Source of the DNA: Henckelia pumila
Taxonomy: Eukaryota > Streptophyta > Magnoliopsida > Lamiales > Gesneriaceae
Length of the DNA: 64,000 nucleotides
Direction of reading: 5' to 3'
Assembly: GCF_033568475.1 (NCBI RefSeq)
Contig: NW_027331831.1
Span: 10,788,001-10,852,000 of the forward strand
The translations under genes and the position numbers were made by a program. The notes below the pieces were generated by a model. It was not told the origin of the DNA. It ran no database searches and saw nothing but the letters and a program-made list of their open reading frames with translations. Shown here one piece after another: positions 22,534 to 33,600 of the stretch; positions within the stretch are counted from its first letter, which is position 1, and every line of letters begins with the position of its first letter.

Positions 22534-25500
22534 ATGGCCGGAAATGACGGATCGGGACCGGGAATCAATAAGTTTGACGGTACAGATTTCACTTTCTGGA
22601 GGTTACAGATTAAATATTATCTGCATAGTAAGAAGTTGCATCAACCTCTATCCGAAATGAAGCCAGAAAAGATGGAGGATGATGAGTGAGAACTCTTTGA
22701 CCGACAAGTGTTAGGTGTGATATGATTGAACCTAACAAAGAATGTGGCACACAATGTGGCGGAGGCAAAAACCACAGAGGAGATGATGCCCATTTTGTCG
22801 GACATGTACAAGAAGCCATCGGCAAATAATAAAGTGTTTCTCATGAAAAAGTTATTAAACTTGAAGATGGAGGAAGGTGCTTCGGTGGCAGCACACATCA
22901 ATGAATTCAACACGATTGTTTCCCAGCTAACATCGGTTGAAATCAAATTTGATGATGAGATTCATGAACTTATTCTTTTGGCGTCTTTACCAAATGATTG
23001 GGAGTCGATGCGGGCAGCGGTTAGCAATTCTGCTGGAAAAGAAAAATTAAAATTCAATGATGTTCGAAACCGAATTCTTGGCGAAGAAGTTGGAAGGGGG
23101 GATTCGGGTGAAGGGACATCATCATCTTCCCTAAATCTCAAGAACAGGGGTAGAGGCATGAATTGAGAAAAGAGCTCGAACCGATTGCTTGGCAGATCCA
23201 AATCAAGAACTCAAAAAGACAAAAATACCTTTGAGAAGAAATTGAAGTGCTGGAGCTGTGGAGAAACTGGTCACATGAAAAAGAACTGCAAATCACCCAA
23301 GAGTAATGCAAATGTTGTTACTGAGGATGTACATGATGCCTTAGTAATATCCATGAAAAGCTCGGTTGATTCTTGAGTTATGGATTTGGGAGCTTCATTT
23401 CATACCACCGGTGATCGTGAGGTATTCAATAATTACATTGATGGTAATTACGGAAAAGTTTTCCTGAAAGATAGAAAACCTTTGAAAATAGCTGGTATGG
23501 GTGATGTCCATTTGAAAATGTCAAATGGATCTATTTGGAAACTCAACAAAGTGAGGCATGGACCAAAGTTGACCAAAAATCTGATCTTAGTGGGACATCT
23601 TTATGACGAAGGCCATAAAGTGACCTTTGGTGATGACTCTTGGAAAGTGAGCAAAGGAGCTATTATTATTGCTCGAGGGACAAAAACTGGAACCCTTTAT
23701 ATGACTTTCAGTTGCAGAGACATGTTAGCAAATGTAAATGCTTGAGCTAACTCAAGTCTATGACACTGTAGACTTGGACATATGAGTGAGAAGGGAATGA
23801 AGTTTCTGTTATCAAATGGGAAGTTGTTGGAATTAAAGTCCGTCAAACACAAGCTATGTGAAAGCTGTATACTTGGAAAGCATAAAAAAAAAAGAACTTT
23901 TCAAAGGGCGGCAGAGAACCAAAGGCATCAAAGTTGGAGCTGGTTCATAATGACGTGTGGGGGCCATCTCTTGTGACATCCCTTGGCGGCTCACGATATT
24001 ATGTCACATTTATCGATGATTCAAGCAGAAAAGTTTGGGTTTATTTTCCGAAAAATAAATCTGATGTTTATGAGATCTTTAAAAGGTGGAGAACCATGGT
24101 TGAAAATGAGACCAACTTGAAGGTGAAGTACTTACGGTCTGACAATGGTGGAGAATATGAAGATGTTGAGTTCAAAAAGTACTGTGTGCTGAACGAAATC
24201 AAGATGGAGAAAACCATTCCCGGTACTCCTCAACAGAATGGTGAGCTGAGAGGATGAACATGACCATGAATGAACGAGACAGGAGCATGAGATTGCACGC
24301 TGGACTGCCGAAATAATTCTGGGTAGATGCATTTAACACTGCAGCATATCTGATCAACAGAGGACCTTTAGTACCGCTTGGTTACAGAATACCTGAAGAA
24401 GTCTGGAGCGGCAAAGAAGTAAACCTTTCTTTCTTGAAAGTGTTTGGATGTTTATCATATGTTCACATTGATTCAGGTAGCAGAACAAAACTTGATCCGA
24501 AATCCAAAAAGTGTTTCTTTATTTGTTATGGAGATAATGAGTATGGTTATCGGTTCTGGGATGACCAAAATAGGAAGATCATTCGGAGCAGAGATGTAAT
24601 ATTCAATTAGTATGTGATGTATAAGGAAAAGTCAAGCATTGGAGCTGGAGATGAATGTTCTGAAGTCAAGAAGACGAATGAAGTGCCATTGATGGATATT
24701 CCTGTGAATTAGTCGGAAGCTAGTAACCTGAAGGATAAAGAAACTGCTGCACAAGATGATGACCCACAAACTCCGGAAATTTAACTCAGGAGATCTTCTA
24801 GAACAATCAGACCACCTCAGAAATACTCCCATGCACCTCACTATATTTTTTGCTGACAGATAAAGGTTAACCTGAGACCTTCAAATAAGAGATGCAAAAT
24901 GATGATTCAATCAAGTGGGAGTTAGCCATGAAAGACGAGATGGATTAATTGTCATCCAATCAGACTTGGGAGTTAACAAAACTTCCGGAGGCAAAAAGGC
25001 ATTAAACAACAAGTGGGTGTACCGGATCAAAGAAGAAGTTGATGGCAGCAAACGGTACAAGGCAAGACTTGTTGTAAAAAGCTTTCAACAAAGAGAAGAC
25101 GTTGATTACACCGAGATTTTTTCTCCAGTGGTAAAGCTGACCACTATCAGAACTGTACTTGGATTAGTGGCGAATGTAAACTTACATCTAGAGCAGTTGG
25201 ATGTAAAGATGGTGTTTCTTCATGGTGACTTGGATGAATAAATTTATATGAAGCAGCCACATGGATTTTGTAAGGACCCGATGGACTCCATTTGGTATTC
25301 CTTATTCCATTGATAACTGTCACGCATTGCATTGCATTGTACTTGATTGTATTCATGTCGGTTATATTTGTCATAATTTTTCTAGTTCGTCGTACTGGGG
25401 TCCGACCCCTGTTTTCTTTTTATTTTGTGGTTGTTTGTGATTCCATAGCAGGTTATCCAAGGGGATTTGACGCATCTGGTGGAGCTTCATCTGGTGGTAC

Positions 25501-27051
25501 CCGGTGAATGGAGCGTGGAGTCGAGTCCCAGATATATGTATATATTATATTAGCGAGTTTTATATTTTCCGGGGACATGCCTTGTGTATCTGTATTGATA
25601 GTTTTTACTTAGTTTTGGATTTGTTGGTGTGATCGAGCCTTGCCGGCTCTGCATGTATTTAGTACTGGCCAGTGTGGCTATAGGTTTGTAAATTGGTGTT
25701 GTGACTATATTTTCGAGTATCTATATTGTTGCTTGTGTTGTACATGTTTTGGGATGTCCTATTTACGGATAGGTCATGCCGAAAAATATGTAGGCCCAAA
25801 TCGCAAAGTTTTAACTCGTTTTCGCTGGTTACATTAATTAATCCTGAATGTTTGATCATTAAATATTAAATCAGAACACGGGCCCTTTTAGATTTGAAGT
25901 ACGTGGGTCAGAAAAAATGGTGTGCAAACTTTAGAAGAGCTTGTACGGTCTCAAACAAGCTCCAAGACAGTGGTACAATAAGTTTGATGGATTCATGAAT
26001 AACGTACAACGATTTCTTGAGGTTTCAGGCGGATCACTGTTGTTATGTGAAGAAGGTTAATGGTTGTTATATCATTCTACTACTACATGTAGATGACATG
26101 TTGATAATAGGAGCGTGTCTGGAGGAGATTGATAAGCTCAAGAGAGAGTTATCAAAAGAATTTGATATGTAGGATTTGGGAGCTGCAAAAAAAATTCTTG
26201 GAATGAGGATTTTAAGAGATAGGGTGAACGAAGTTTTGAAGTTATCTCAGGTAGAGTACGTGAAAAATGTGCTTAGCAGATTCAACATGGATAATGCTAA
26301 AGCTGTGAGTACTCCTTTGGCTAGTCATTTCAAACTAACCAAACCCCAATCACCCACCATCAACGGAGCAGAAAAAGGTTTACATGAACAAGGTTCCTTA
26401 TGCTTTTGCTGTCGGAAGCCTCATGTATGCAATGGTGTGCACAAGACCAGATATAGCACATGCAGTGGGAGTTGTGAGCATGTTTATGAGCAATCCGGGA
26501 AAAAAACACTGGGAAGCAGTTAAATGGATTCTCAGGTACTTGAAAGGTACTGCTGGTTTATCTCTATGCTTCAGGAGGACAAATCAGAACTTACAAGGAT
26601 ATGTTGATGCCGACATGGGTGGTGACCAAGATGGCAGGAAGAGTATTACTGGATATGTGTTCACACTGGGTGGTACGACAGTAAGCTGGGTGTCCAAGTT
26701 GCAAAAGATTATTGCACTTTTGACTACTGAAACTGAGTACGTTGCAGTCACGAAAGCTAGCAAGGAGATGATATGGTTAAGATTGTTTCTGGAAGAATTG
26801 GATCAGAAGTTTGAGAATAGTACGTTATACTGTGAAATTCAGAGTTCTATTCATTTGGCAAAGAATCTGTCTATCATGCTAGGACGAAGCATATACAGGT
26901 TCGGTACCACTTCATTAGATTGGTTCTGGAAGATGGAATCTTGATGCTTGAGAAGATTCTTGGAAGTAAAAATCCTTCTGATATGTTCACAAAGGCGGTG
27001 ATCACTGACAAACTGAAGTTATGTTCAACTTCAGTTGGACTGCAAGTATAA
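22534..27051 (+). pseudogene. copia B gag-pol polyprotein, broken
   Basis: Starts MAGNDGSGPGINKFDG at 22534. Gag is followed by a CCHC knuckle (CWSCGETGHMKKNC, about 23248-23289). The protease motif reads MDLGASFHTT, so the catalytic D-S/T-G has become DLG. Integrase has its zinc site (RLGHMSEKG ... CESCILGK) and core (HNDVWGPS, SDNGGEYED, TPQQNG). RT starts NNKWVYRIKEE (about 25006) and is cut at 25269-25890 by a gypsy LTR. After it come YGLKQAPRQWY and an active site reading LLLHVDDML in place of YVDD. RNase H is visible at 26590-26850. Many stops (for example 22687-22689, 23164-23166, 23374-23376) and several frameshifts abolish function. Confidence 0.9.
25269..25890 (+). mobile_element. 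Gypsy-type solo LTR inserted in copia B RT
   Basis: Begins TGTAAGGACCCGATGG and ends ACGGGCCCTTTTA, flanked by a GATTT target duplication (25264-25268 and 25891-25895). The RT frame resumes on the far side (GAAGTACGTGGGTC ... ATGGTGTGCAAACTT). A shorter relative in the opposite orientation lies at 49850-50220, sharing GATCGAGC, CGGCTCTGCA, CTGGCCAGTG and GGGATGTCCTATTTACG. The terminal CA is not conserved here. Confidence 0.85.
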
Positions 27052-27122
27052 AAGAAGAGGCATGAGCTGCTGCATTGACTGTGTGAAGCCATGATTGAAA
27101 TCAAGTCTTCAAGTGGGAGATT

Positions 27123-27527
27123 TGTTAGGTGGCAGGTGTTTGTTGGAAAGTTGGGGAAGTAAATTAAATGCGAGTGCATAAAGGTTTGCTTATAAAAAGG
27201 CAGCTTAGCTCTTCATTCCATATATCTCATTCCTGTCTTCTGTATTAACATTAGAGAAGAGAATAAAGAGAGAAAAAAAAAGGGTTGTTTTTTTTGGTGA
27301 TCTCTTGTGTGAGTTAGATAAATATTTTTTCGGTAATACTCGGGGTTTAGGTGTGGTGAGATATAGTGTTTTGTATACACTTATAATATTTCTCAAATTA
27401 TAAATATTGTAGTAGTTCCGTGGACGTAGCCTATATTGGGTGAACCACGTAAATCCTTGGTGTTCTTGTTGATTATTTTATTCCGCAATTATTATCGTCA
27501 TGTTTGCTTTGTTATAAATACATAACA
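27123..27527 (+). repeat. 3' LTR of copia B
   Basis: TGTTAGGTGGCAGG to AATACATAACA, with TATAAAA at 27191-27197. The centre (about 27228-27400), which includes a GAGAGAAAAAAAAAGGG tract, has no counterpart in the 5' LTR. Confidence 0.9.
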
Positions 27528-27720
27528 TTCCGAACAACACTCAGTTTAAATTCAAGATTGATATAGGTTGTCAGAGAATAATACAAAGAGAATAATTAAG
27601 TGTAACGTCCAGATTCGACGACTATCCTCACTATATCAAGACGAGTCTTTCCAGCGTGGTTATGTCCTCACTCACATGCACTCGGAGAAACTTCTCAGGG
27701 GTCACTCATGCTATAATTTC

Positions 27721-28359
27721 TAGGGGTGTGCAATGGTCGGTTCGGTTTTAATAAAATTTGGTTCGGTGTTTCGGTTTACAGTTCTTCAAATTCCTAATCC
27801 GAAACCAAACCATTTTATTTTGGTTTGGTTTGGTTTTTTTTAATTACGGTTTTGGTTCTTACGGTTTGAGTAAGAATTTGAATTATAAATGAAGTTGTAC
27901 GTTAATTATTTAAAACAAATATAATAAAAAAATAGAGATCAAACCAAGTTTTTGATTATCTTGAAACATCAAAATTAAGTAATAAAAATAGGCATAGCTA
28001 TGATTTTTGTAACCAATTTTTTAGTTATCTTACAGAGATCAAAACAAAATAATAAAAAATATAGCGATTGACGGTTACCAGGGTAAGGGATTGATGGTGA
28101 AAATTCAAGAGGAGAGGCGACAAATCTGTAAACCTAATGAAATTATATGTATTAATTATTTTTATTATTTATTATATTTTAAATGGTCGGTTCGATTTTT
28201 TTGTTTTTCAAAATTCAGAACCAAAATCGAACTGAAAAACCAAAACTATCAAAAATCAAAACTAGAACAGACAGAAAAACCGTTTAAATCGAACCAAAAA
28301 AACCAAAATTTACGGTTCGGTTGATTTTTTTGATTTAAATCATTTAATGCACACCCCTA
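27721..28359. mobile_element. hAT-type MITE inside Cassandra 5S region
   Basis: 639 bp with inverted ends TAGGGGTGTGCA ... TGCACACCCCTA and GGTTCGG/CCGAACC-rich subterminal sequence. The 8-bp target duplication is ATAATTTC (27713-27720) and ATAATTTT (28360-28367). The two sister Cassandra units read CTATAATTTC and CTATAATTTT without interruption at this place, which gives an internal empty-site control. Confidence 0.92.
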
Positions 28360-28701
28360 ATAATTTTTCCAAGTCAAGCACGCTGAACTTTGGAGTTCTT
28401 ATGTGATGAGTTCCCGAAAAGAATATGTGCCTTCTAACTATGAGTAGTACTTATCAAATCTTTTAAGCCCTCATCAACTGTGCAGTCCCATACCTACACA
28501 GTCTCAGAATCCCTCTCATTCCGGCACAAGATCGTTCATTCATGTCTCCCTTCACCTAGAAGCCTGTCAGGAGCCGATCATTATCCGTGCAACCTCTTAG
28601 TACCGATGATTACTCCCCGCCCTCTTATTAGTCCCGAGCGTCACATGCCCACCAACTTCCGTATGGTTTGTCCCCGAACCATACCGTACTAAGGGAGGTC
28701 G

Positions 28702-28713
28702 GCTCTGATACCA
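28702..28713 (-). promoter_or_regulatory. Cassandra primer-binding site (tRNA-iMet), unit 1/2 junction
   Basis: TGGTATCAGAGC on the minus strand, two bases from the TGTAACG LTR end at 28716. Confidence 0.85.
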
Positions 28714-28802
28714 ACTGTAACGCCCCAAATTCGATGGCTATACCCATTATATGAAGACGAGTCTTTCCATCATGTTTATGTCTTCACTCACATGCACGTT
28801 GA

Positions 28803-28892
28803 TCAGAAACTTCCAAGGGTTCACCCATCCTATAATTTCCGCAAGTTAAAAACGCTTAACTTTGGAGTTCTTATGTGATGAGCTCTCGAAAA
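28803..28892 (-). other. 5S rRNA-like segment of Cassandra unit 2
   Basis: On the minus strand this reads CATCACATAAGAACTCCAAA, then GTTAAGCGT (box A region), then ATAGGATGGGTGAACC (box C region). It matches the 3' half of plant 5S rRNA with many changes. It is a retroelement LTR part and not a 5S gene. Confidence 0.8.
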
Positions 28893-29173
28893 AAAGATGC
28901 ACCTTTTTAATATGAGTAGTACGTATCAAATCTTTTAAGCCCTCCTCAACTGTGCAGTCTCATACCTACACAGTCTCAGAATCCCCTCATTCCGACAAGG
29001 CATCGGTTCATTCCCGTCTCCCTTCACCTAGAAGCTTGTCAGGAGCCGCTCATTATCCATGCAACCTCTTGGTACCGGCGATCAATCCCCGTCCTCTTAT
29101 TAGTCTCGGGCGTCACATGCCCACCAGCTTCCACGTGGTTTGTCCCCGAACCATACCGTACTAAGAGAGGTTG

Positions 29174-29185
29174 GCTCTGATACCA
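29174..29185 (-). promoter_or_regulatory. Cassandra primer-binding site (tRNA-iMet), unit 2/3 junction
   Basis: TGGTATCAGAGC on the minus strand, two bases from the LTR end at 29188. Confidence 0.85.
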
Positions 29186-29279
29186 ACTGTAACGTCCCGA
29201 ATTCGACGACTATCCCCATTGTATCAGGATAGGTCTTTTCAGCATGTTTATGTCCTCACTCACAAGTCACATGCACCTT

Positions 29280-29362
29280 GAGAAACTTCACAAGGGGTCA
29301 CCCATCCTATAATTTTTCTAAGTCAAGCACGCTTAACTTTGAAGTTCTTATGTGATGAACTC
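29280..29362 (-). other. 5S rRNA-like segment of Cassandra unit 3
   Basis: As in unit 2 but closer to 5S over box A (TTAAGCGTGCTTGACTT) and box C (AGGATGGGTGACCCC). The spacing between boxes is similar to that of genuine 5S. Confidence 0.8.
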
Positions 29363-29588
29363 CAAAAAAAAAAAATGCACCTTCTTAATATGATTAGTAC
29401 CTATCAAATCTTTTAAGCCCTCCTCAACTGTGCAGTCTCATACCTACACAGTCTTATAATCCTTCTCATTTTGACACTGGACGGTTCATTCATGTCTCCC
29501 TTTGCCTAAAAGCTTGCCATGAGCCGCTCATTGTTCGTGCAACCCCTTGACACCGACTATCACTCTCCGCCCTCTTATTAGCCCCAGG

Positions 29589-29803
29589 CAACACAATAAA
29601 TGTGTTATTCCCATATCTAGCTCTGAAGCCCAAGATATGCATGGACTTATGCATGTGTATGTAGGCAAATTGTATGATTGTGCAGCCACATTTTTCCAAG
29701 TTGGAACCCCTTTTTGTGCATTAGATTGTGGTATTTTGAAAGGATAATAACTAGGTATCATTTGCTCAAAGTTTTAATAGCCACCACCTTTCAAATCACA
29801 AGT
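29589..29803. other. Unassigned sequence between Cassandra array and solo LTR
   Basis: Not similar to the sister Cassandra units. It may be a remnant of the internal region of the adjacent gypsy element. No frame is recognised. Confidence 0.35.
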
Positions 29804-30932
29804 TGTAACAGCCTATTCATGGGGCATTATGGGTTGTAATGACTCTTAAAAGGAGACCCCTCACCTGATCCAAAAAGCTTATAAATAGTGGCAAAAACCT
29901 GAAGGAAAATCACACAATTTTGAGCACCAGCAGCACACATTTTCAAGCACCACATTTATGTCATTTTCGAGTGAGCAAAGGGCTGCTGAAATCGATATAT
30001 TTCAGCAGGATTTTGAAGTCAAATTCTGTTCATTTTTAACCAAGGTTCTGTCCCAAGTTCGAGGAAGCTTTCTGTCCAAGTTTTGAAGTAGTTTTTTGCT
30101 CAAGTTTGAGGTTTCCAACAACACCTACTCCTACACGATTTTCTTGGAAAGCGAATATGGTAAGTGGGCTTATATATATGTGTGTGTTTTAAATGACCGT
30201 GTCCTGGTTTTCAAAATTTAAATCGTACATTTTCTGGTTCATGTTTCTTTGATTTCGTACATGTTTATTCTACACAATCCCTTGTTATGCACTGTTAGAA
30301 TTCAACTTAAAAAATGGTAAGAAAATTTCGAAAACATGATATGATAAGACCCTGATGCGGTGGGCTATAATAACCGTTTAAGGTCTCGCCCCCTTAGAGG
30401 AGTAATAATTAGGGACTGATATGTAGCCATGATTAACGAGATGAATAACAGTGTTATTTTTAAGTTTATGTTTCGGTTTTGAAGTATCTTGATGTCTTGT
30501 TTTCGAACTCTGTTTGGTTCCTTGTCTCGTATTCTGTTGCGACATGTGTTGAAACATGCATTTTTTTGAATTCGTATCAAGTATGTATATTCGATATGTG
30601 TATGTACGATTGGCCTCCACTTGCTGAGTGTTTCCCAAAACACTCACCCTCTTACTTCCCTTCCCAGATACCGAAGAAAAGTTGGAGGATGATGAACAAC
30701 ACGCATTCTGGGGTTGGTGATCAAGTCCATGTTGTGGAAATGCTAGTAGTATTTTTAGCATTATTACCTGTTATGTTTTCGCTTCCGCTATTGTCATTTT
30801 ATGTTATTGTAAAGACATTCTGGATATGTAAAAGACTGGTTGAAAACTATTTTTACACTACATGGCTTGTTGTTTTGCGATTTTAAATTATTAAAAAACG
30901 TCGATGACACATTTTGGTTCCGGGGCGTGACA
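29804..30932 (+). repeat. Probable gypsy-type solo LTR
   Basis: Runs from TGTAACAGCC to GGTTCCGGGGCGTGACA, an end seen in many plant Ty3/gypsy LTRs. TTATAAATAG (29879-29888) fits a TATA box. No primer site or coding region adjoins it and the flanks (CAAGT, CTAGC) do not match, so it is an old solo LTR or one side of a truncated copy. The open frames across it have no recognisable product. Confidence 0.55.
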
Positions 30933-31609
30933 CTAGCTATATTCCAATTTTCTTGTACGATATGTATTATATTTGGAAAGAAGAAAAATATATGTGACGC
31001 ATTATGGTGACAAGTTTTCTCAAAGCTTTCACAATCTTCATACTCTAGCAAAGAGCCCGATCAAATACTTCGAGTTGCTATCACACACTTATTGTTGTAC
31101 CAAATCAACTTCAGTGATCAATTCGTGATACTCAGACAAGCTTCAAAGATCATTTTAGCATTACTTTTTGTTGTAAACTTTATCATAAAGTGTTCTGAAT
31201 TGAGATTGTATTACTAAAAGTTCCATTCAAGGGTTGATTGAATTGGGTTTTTACAAAGCGTTGTATAAATCAAATTCTTCTAGTGAAAATTATTCTGAAA
31301 ATAGAAGAAGAGAGGACGTAGAAGTTTTAACTTTGAATTTCCATAAAAAAAATCTTGTGTCCTTAACTTTTATTTATTTTCTATCTGCCTAGCTTCCAGT
31401 TCAATTAATTAGTGCGTGAGAAATATTTTCGCCTGACTAGATAAGTTCTCACAAGCAAATTTTGTTAAGCAATTTTTTTTGACAATCGAGATGGTAACTT
31501 AGGTTAGTTATAAGATAAGTTTTGGAAATATTTTAAAGTGTGTATTTACGCCTTCTACACACATTTCGATCTTAACATAGAAAAATTAAGGTAGCGTATG
31601 ATTATTAAA

Positions 31610-31700
31610 AAAAAATTAAGGTAGTGTTTGGAGCTTCTTCTAGCTAGGAAACACTTTTGAGTTTTTCCTATACAAAATTGAAAATTTTGGTAAATGAACT
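31610..31700. mobile_element. Half of a GTAGTGTTTGG foldback MITE
   Basis: TTAAGGTAGTGTTTGGAGC followed by CTTCT...CACTTTTGAG resembles one arm of the MITEs at 7185 and 15730. The second arm is not clear. Confidence 0.4.
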
Positions 31701-31971
31701 AATAATTAAACAAAAAAGTTCAAATAATCTGATAATAATCACGTGTTTTCATTTTTCAATGCATTAAAATAAAATATAAAAACACAAAAAAAATAAAAGG
31801 ATGAAATAAATGGAGAGAAAGTAGATTGCCATCAATTTGATGGTTTGGCGGTGAGATTCCGGAAGAAGTCGTGGAATATAATGATAAATTGGTGGTGATA
31901 AGTGAAAATAGGGTTTAAAGGATATATTTCTAACTTGACATGATTAAAAGGCTAAATTAAGAAAAGAAAAC

Positions 31972-32290
31972 ACTACAATTTTTATTTTTATTGTTTGTCA
32001 CTTTACGAGTTTTGTCCTCTATGTTTTCATGTTTCTGTTTTAGTCTTGCATGTTTCGATTTTTGGCAATTTCAGTCATTTTTATTTGAAAATGATTATGT
32101 GTCACTATGCACATTAGCTCCACATCAACACTGTATTGGTGCCACATCAGCGCCACATCAGAAAAAGAACTAAGATTGCAAAAAAAAAATAAAGATAGCG
32201 GACTAAAACTGAAATATAAAAATATAGAGGATCAAAATCGCAAAGTGACAAATTTACATGACTAAAAAAAAAATTTCCCTTTAAAAAAAA
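31972..32290. mobile_element. Foldback MULE-like MITE
   Basis: The left arm (TGTCACTTTACGAGTTTTG, then TCCTCTATGTTTT) is the inverted counterpart of the right arm (ATATAGAGGATCAAAATCG, CAAAGTGACA). Arms exceed 100 bp, with a spacer rich in CCACATCA. The type resembles the 15234-15536 element but the sequence differs. Confidence 0.65.
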
Positions 32291-32930
32291 AAACTTAAAT
32301 TTAGATCAAAATTGATTATAGTGTATTAGAAGATCATTTTAAAAATTCTCTCGTAAAATAATGATTGAACAAAATATCATTCGATCGTATCTTTATATAT
32401 AAAAGTGTTATTCATATACCCTATTGGGATATTCCAATACGATTTTGATATAATTAAAATAATTTTAAATCTTTTTGTGTTTATCAGGACATGACTACTA
32501 CTAATTTCTGGAATGTTATGTTCGATCAGAAACACTTGATAAAATTAGTTATTAATCACAAAACTGGTAAACTATATGAATCAAACTATCAAAGCACATG
32601 CTTGACTTTGATCATACCACTCTAAGTATTAATGTTGCACGGGAAATTAAATATTTTGTCATTTTACAGATATTGAGATAATCGATTTGCTGTCCATTCA
32701 CAAACATTCGTACATATATAGAAACACACATGAAGAAAAATGTACCCTCTCGACCTAGCCTGCAATATCAGATTCAGACGACTCCTTGGGGCCAAGAACA
32801 AATTTAGATGCTACAATTACTTAAACTTATGTTTCATGGTTGTCAATTACCATTTCGCCTTTCGGAATCACATTTTTTATAGGTATATATACGCTTGATC
32901 TCATAGATAAAAAGGTCTATATCTATCCAA
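32291..32930. other. AT-rich spacer
   Basis: No gene or repeat end recognised. Confidence 0.4.
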
Positions 32931-33600
32931 CACTAGTAGAAAAGTCGCAAAAGACTTCGGTTATGAACTAAAGTCGTAGGTAGATAATTACCGAAGTAGT
33001 GTCACGTGAAGTAATAGGGTACTATTTTACTTCGCGTTATAACCGAAGTCTTAGCCCTGAAATTATCGAAATATATGGTCGGTTCATGGAGCCAAAACCG
33101 GTTAAAGATATGGCCGATGCCGAAGTAAAAGCATATCTTTTACTTCGGCAATTTCATTAATTAACGAAGTAACAGAAAGTCTTTTACTTCGTTAATTTCA
33201 TAAATTCTCGAAGTAAAAGATATGATTGTACTTCATCGATTAATGATATTTCCGAAGTAAAATATATGTTTATACTTCGGCAATAACACTAATCGACGAA
33301 GCAAAAGAATGTCTTGTACTTCGGCAATTTCACTAATTGACAAAGTAAAAAAACAATTGTTTGCTTCGTCGATTATTGAAATTACCGAAGTAATAGAATA
33401 CATATGACTGCAGCATTTACATTGACTAATGAAGTAAATATTTCATTTAACTTCACAGGTTATGTATTGTGGTGCAATAGTTTATTCGATTGACTTCGTT
33501 GCAAAGGATTTATGGTGAAGTAAATTATTTATTTAACTTCACAACTGAAATTTAGTGAAATAAAAACATATGTTTCACTATATTAAAATTTAGATAATAA
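32931..33600 (+). mobile_element. CACTA element end, second family (remnant)
   Basis: CACTAGTAGAAAAGTCGC is a typical CACTA terminus. It is followed by more than 15 subterminal motifs of the form TTACTTCGG/CCGAAGTAA and AACGAAGTAA in both orientations. No matching right terminus (TCTACTAGTG) was seen up to 35361, so the other end is lost, diverged or absent. The subterminal motif differs wholly from that of the 16740 element. Confidence 0.65.

Larger units (their letters stand above)
21993..27527 (+). mobile_element. Ty1/copia LTR retrotransposon B, defective, with nested gypsy LTR
   Basis: Complete structure: 5-bp target duplication TTCCG (21988-21992 and 27528-27532), 5' LTR 21993-22391, a weak tRNA-iMet-like primer site at 22392-22404, broken gag-pol 22534-27051, polypurine tract AAGTGGGAGATT (27111-27122) and 3' LTR 27123-27527. 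A 622-bp gypsy LTR sits in RT. The two LTRs agree at both ends but differ in their centres. Confidence 0.92.
27601..29588 (-). mobile_element. Tandem Cassandra TRIM array (5S rRNA-bearing LTRs)
   Basis: Three direct units of about 470 bp start TGTAACG at 27601, 28716 and 29188. The first two end with GGCTCTGATACCAAC, the complement of a tRNA-iMet primer site, directly before the next unit. Each unit holds, on the minus strand, sequence like the 3' half of plant 5S rRNA (AACTCCAAAGTTAAGCGTGC, then ATAGGATGGGTGACC). A 5S-bearing LTR, a Met primer site and no coding capacity are the hallmarks of Cassandra terminal-repeat retrotransposons in miniature. The third unit is truncated near 29588. The first is split by a hAT-type MITE. 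Confidence 0.88.
21740..31577 (+). repeat. Possible old LTR split by nested elements
   Basis: Starts TGTTGATGATATAAAG and ends TTTCGATCTTAACA, a TG...CA pair with an end typical of plant copia LTRs. The pieces outside the nested elements are 21740-21987, 27533-27600 and about 30933-31577. The last holds U5-like text (GGGTTTTTACAAAGCG ... GAAGAAGAGAGGACGTAG). The flanks (TTTTT and TAGAA) show no target duplication, so it may be a solo LTR that lost it or a chance pairing. Confidence 0.4.

Noticed and set aside
28803..29362. Genuine 5S rRNA genes
   Set aside because: Only the 3' half resembles 5S, with many changes, and each block sits inside a repeated LTR with a primer site next to it, which is the Cassandra arrangement.
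27601..29588. CRISPR-like array
   Set aside because: Repeats are about 470 bp, contiguous and retroelement-derived, in plant DNA.
30479..30886. 135-codon frame in the gypsy-type solo LTR
   Set aside because: No domain, lies in LTR sequence, and overlapping frames exist on the other strand.
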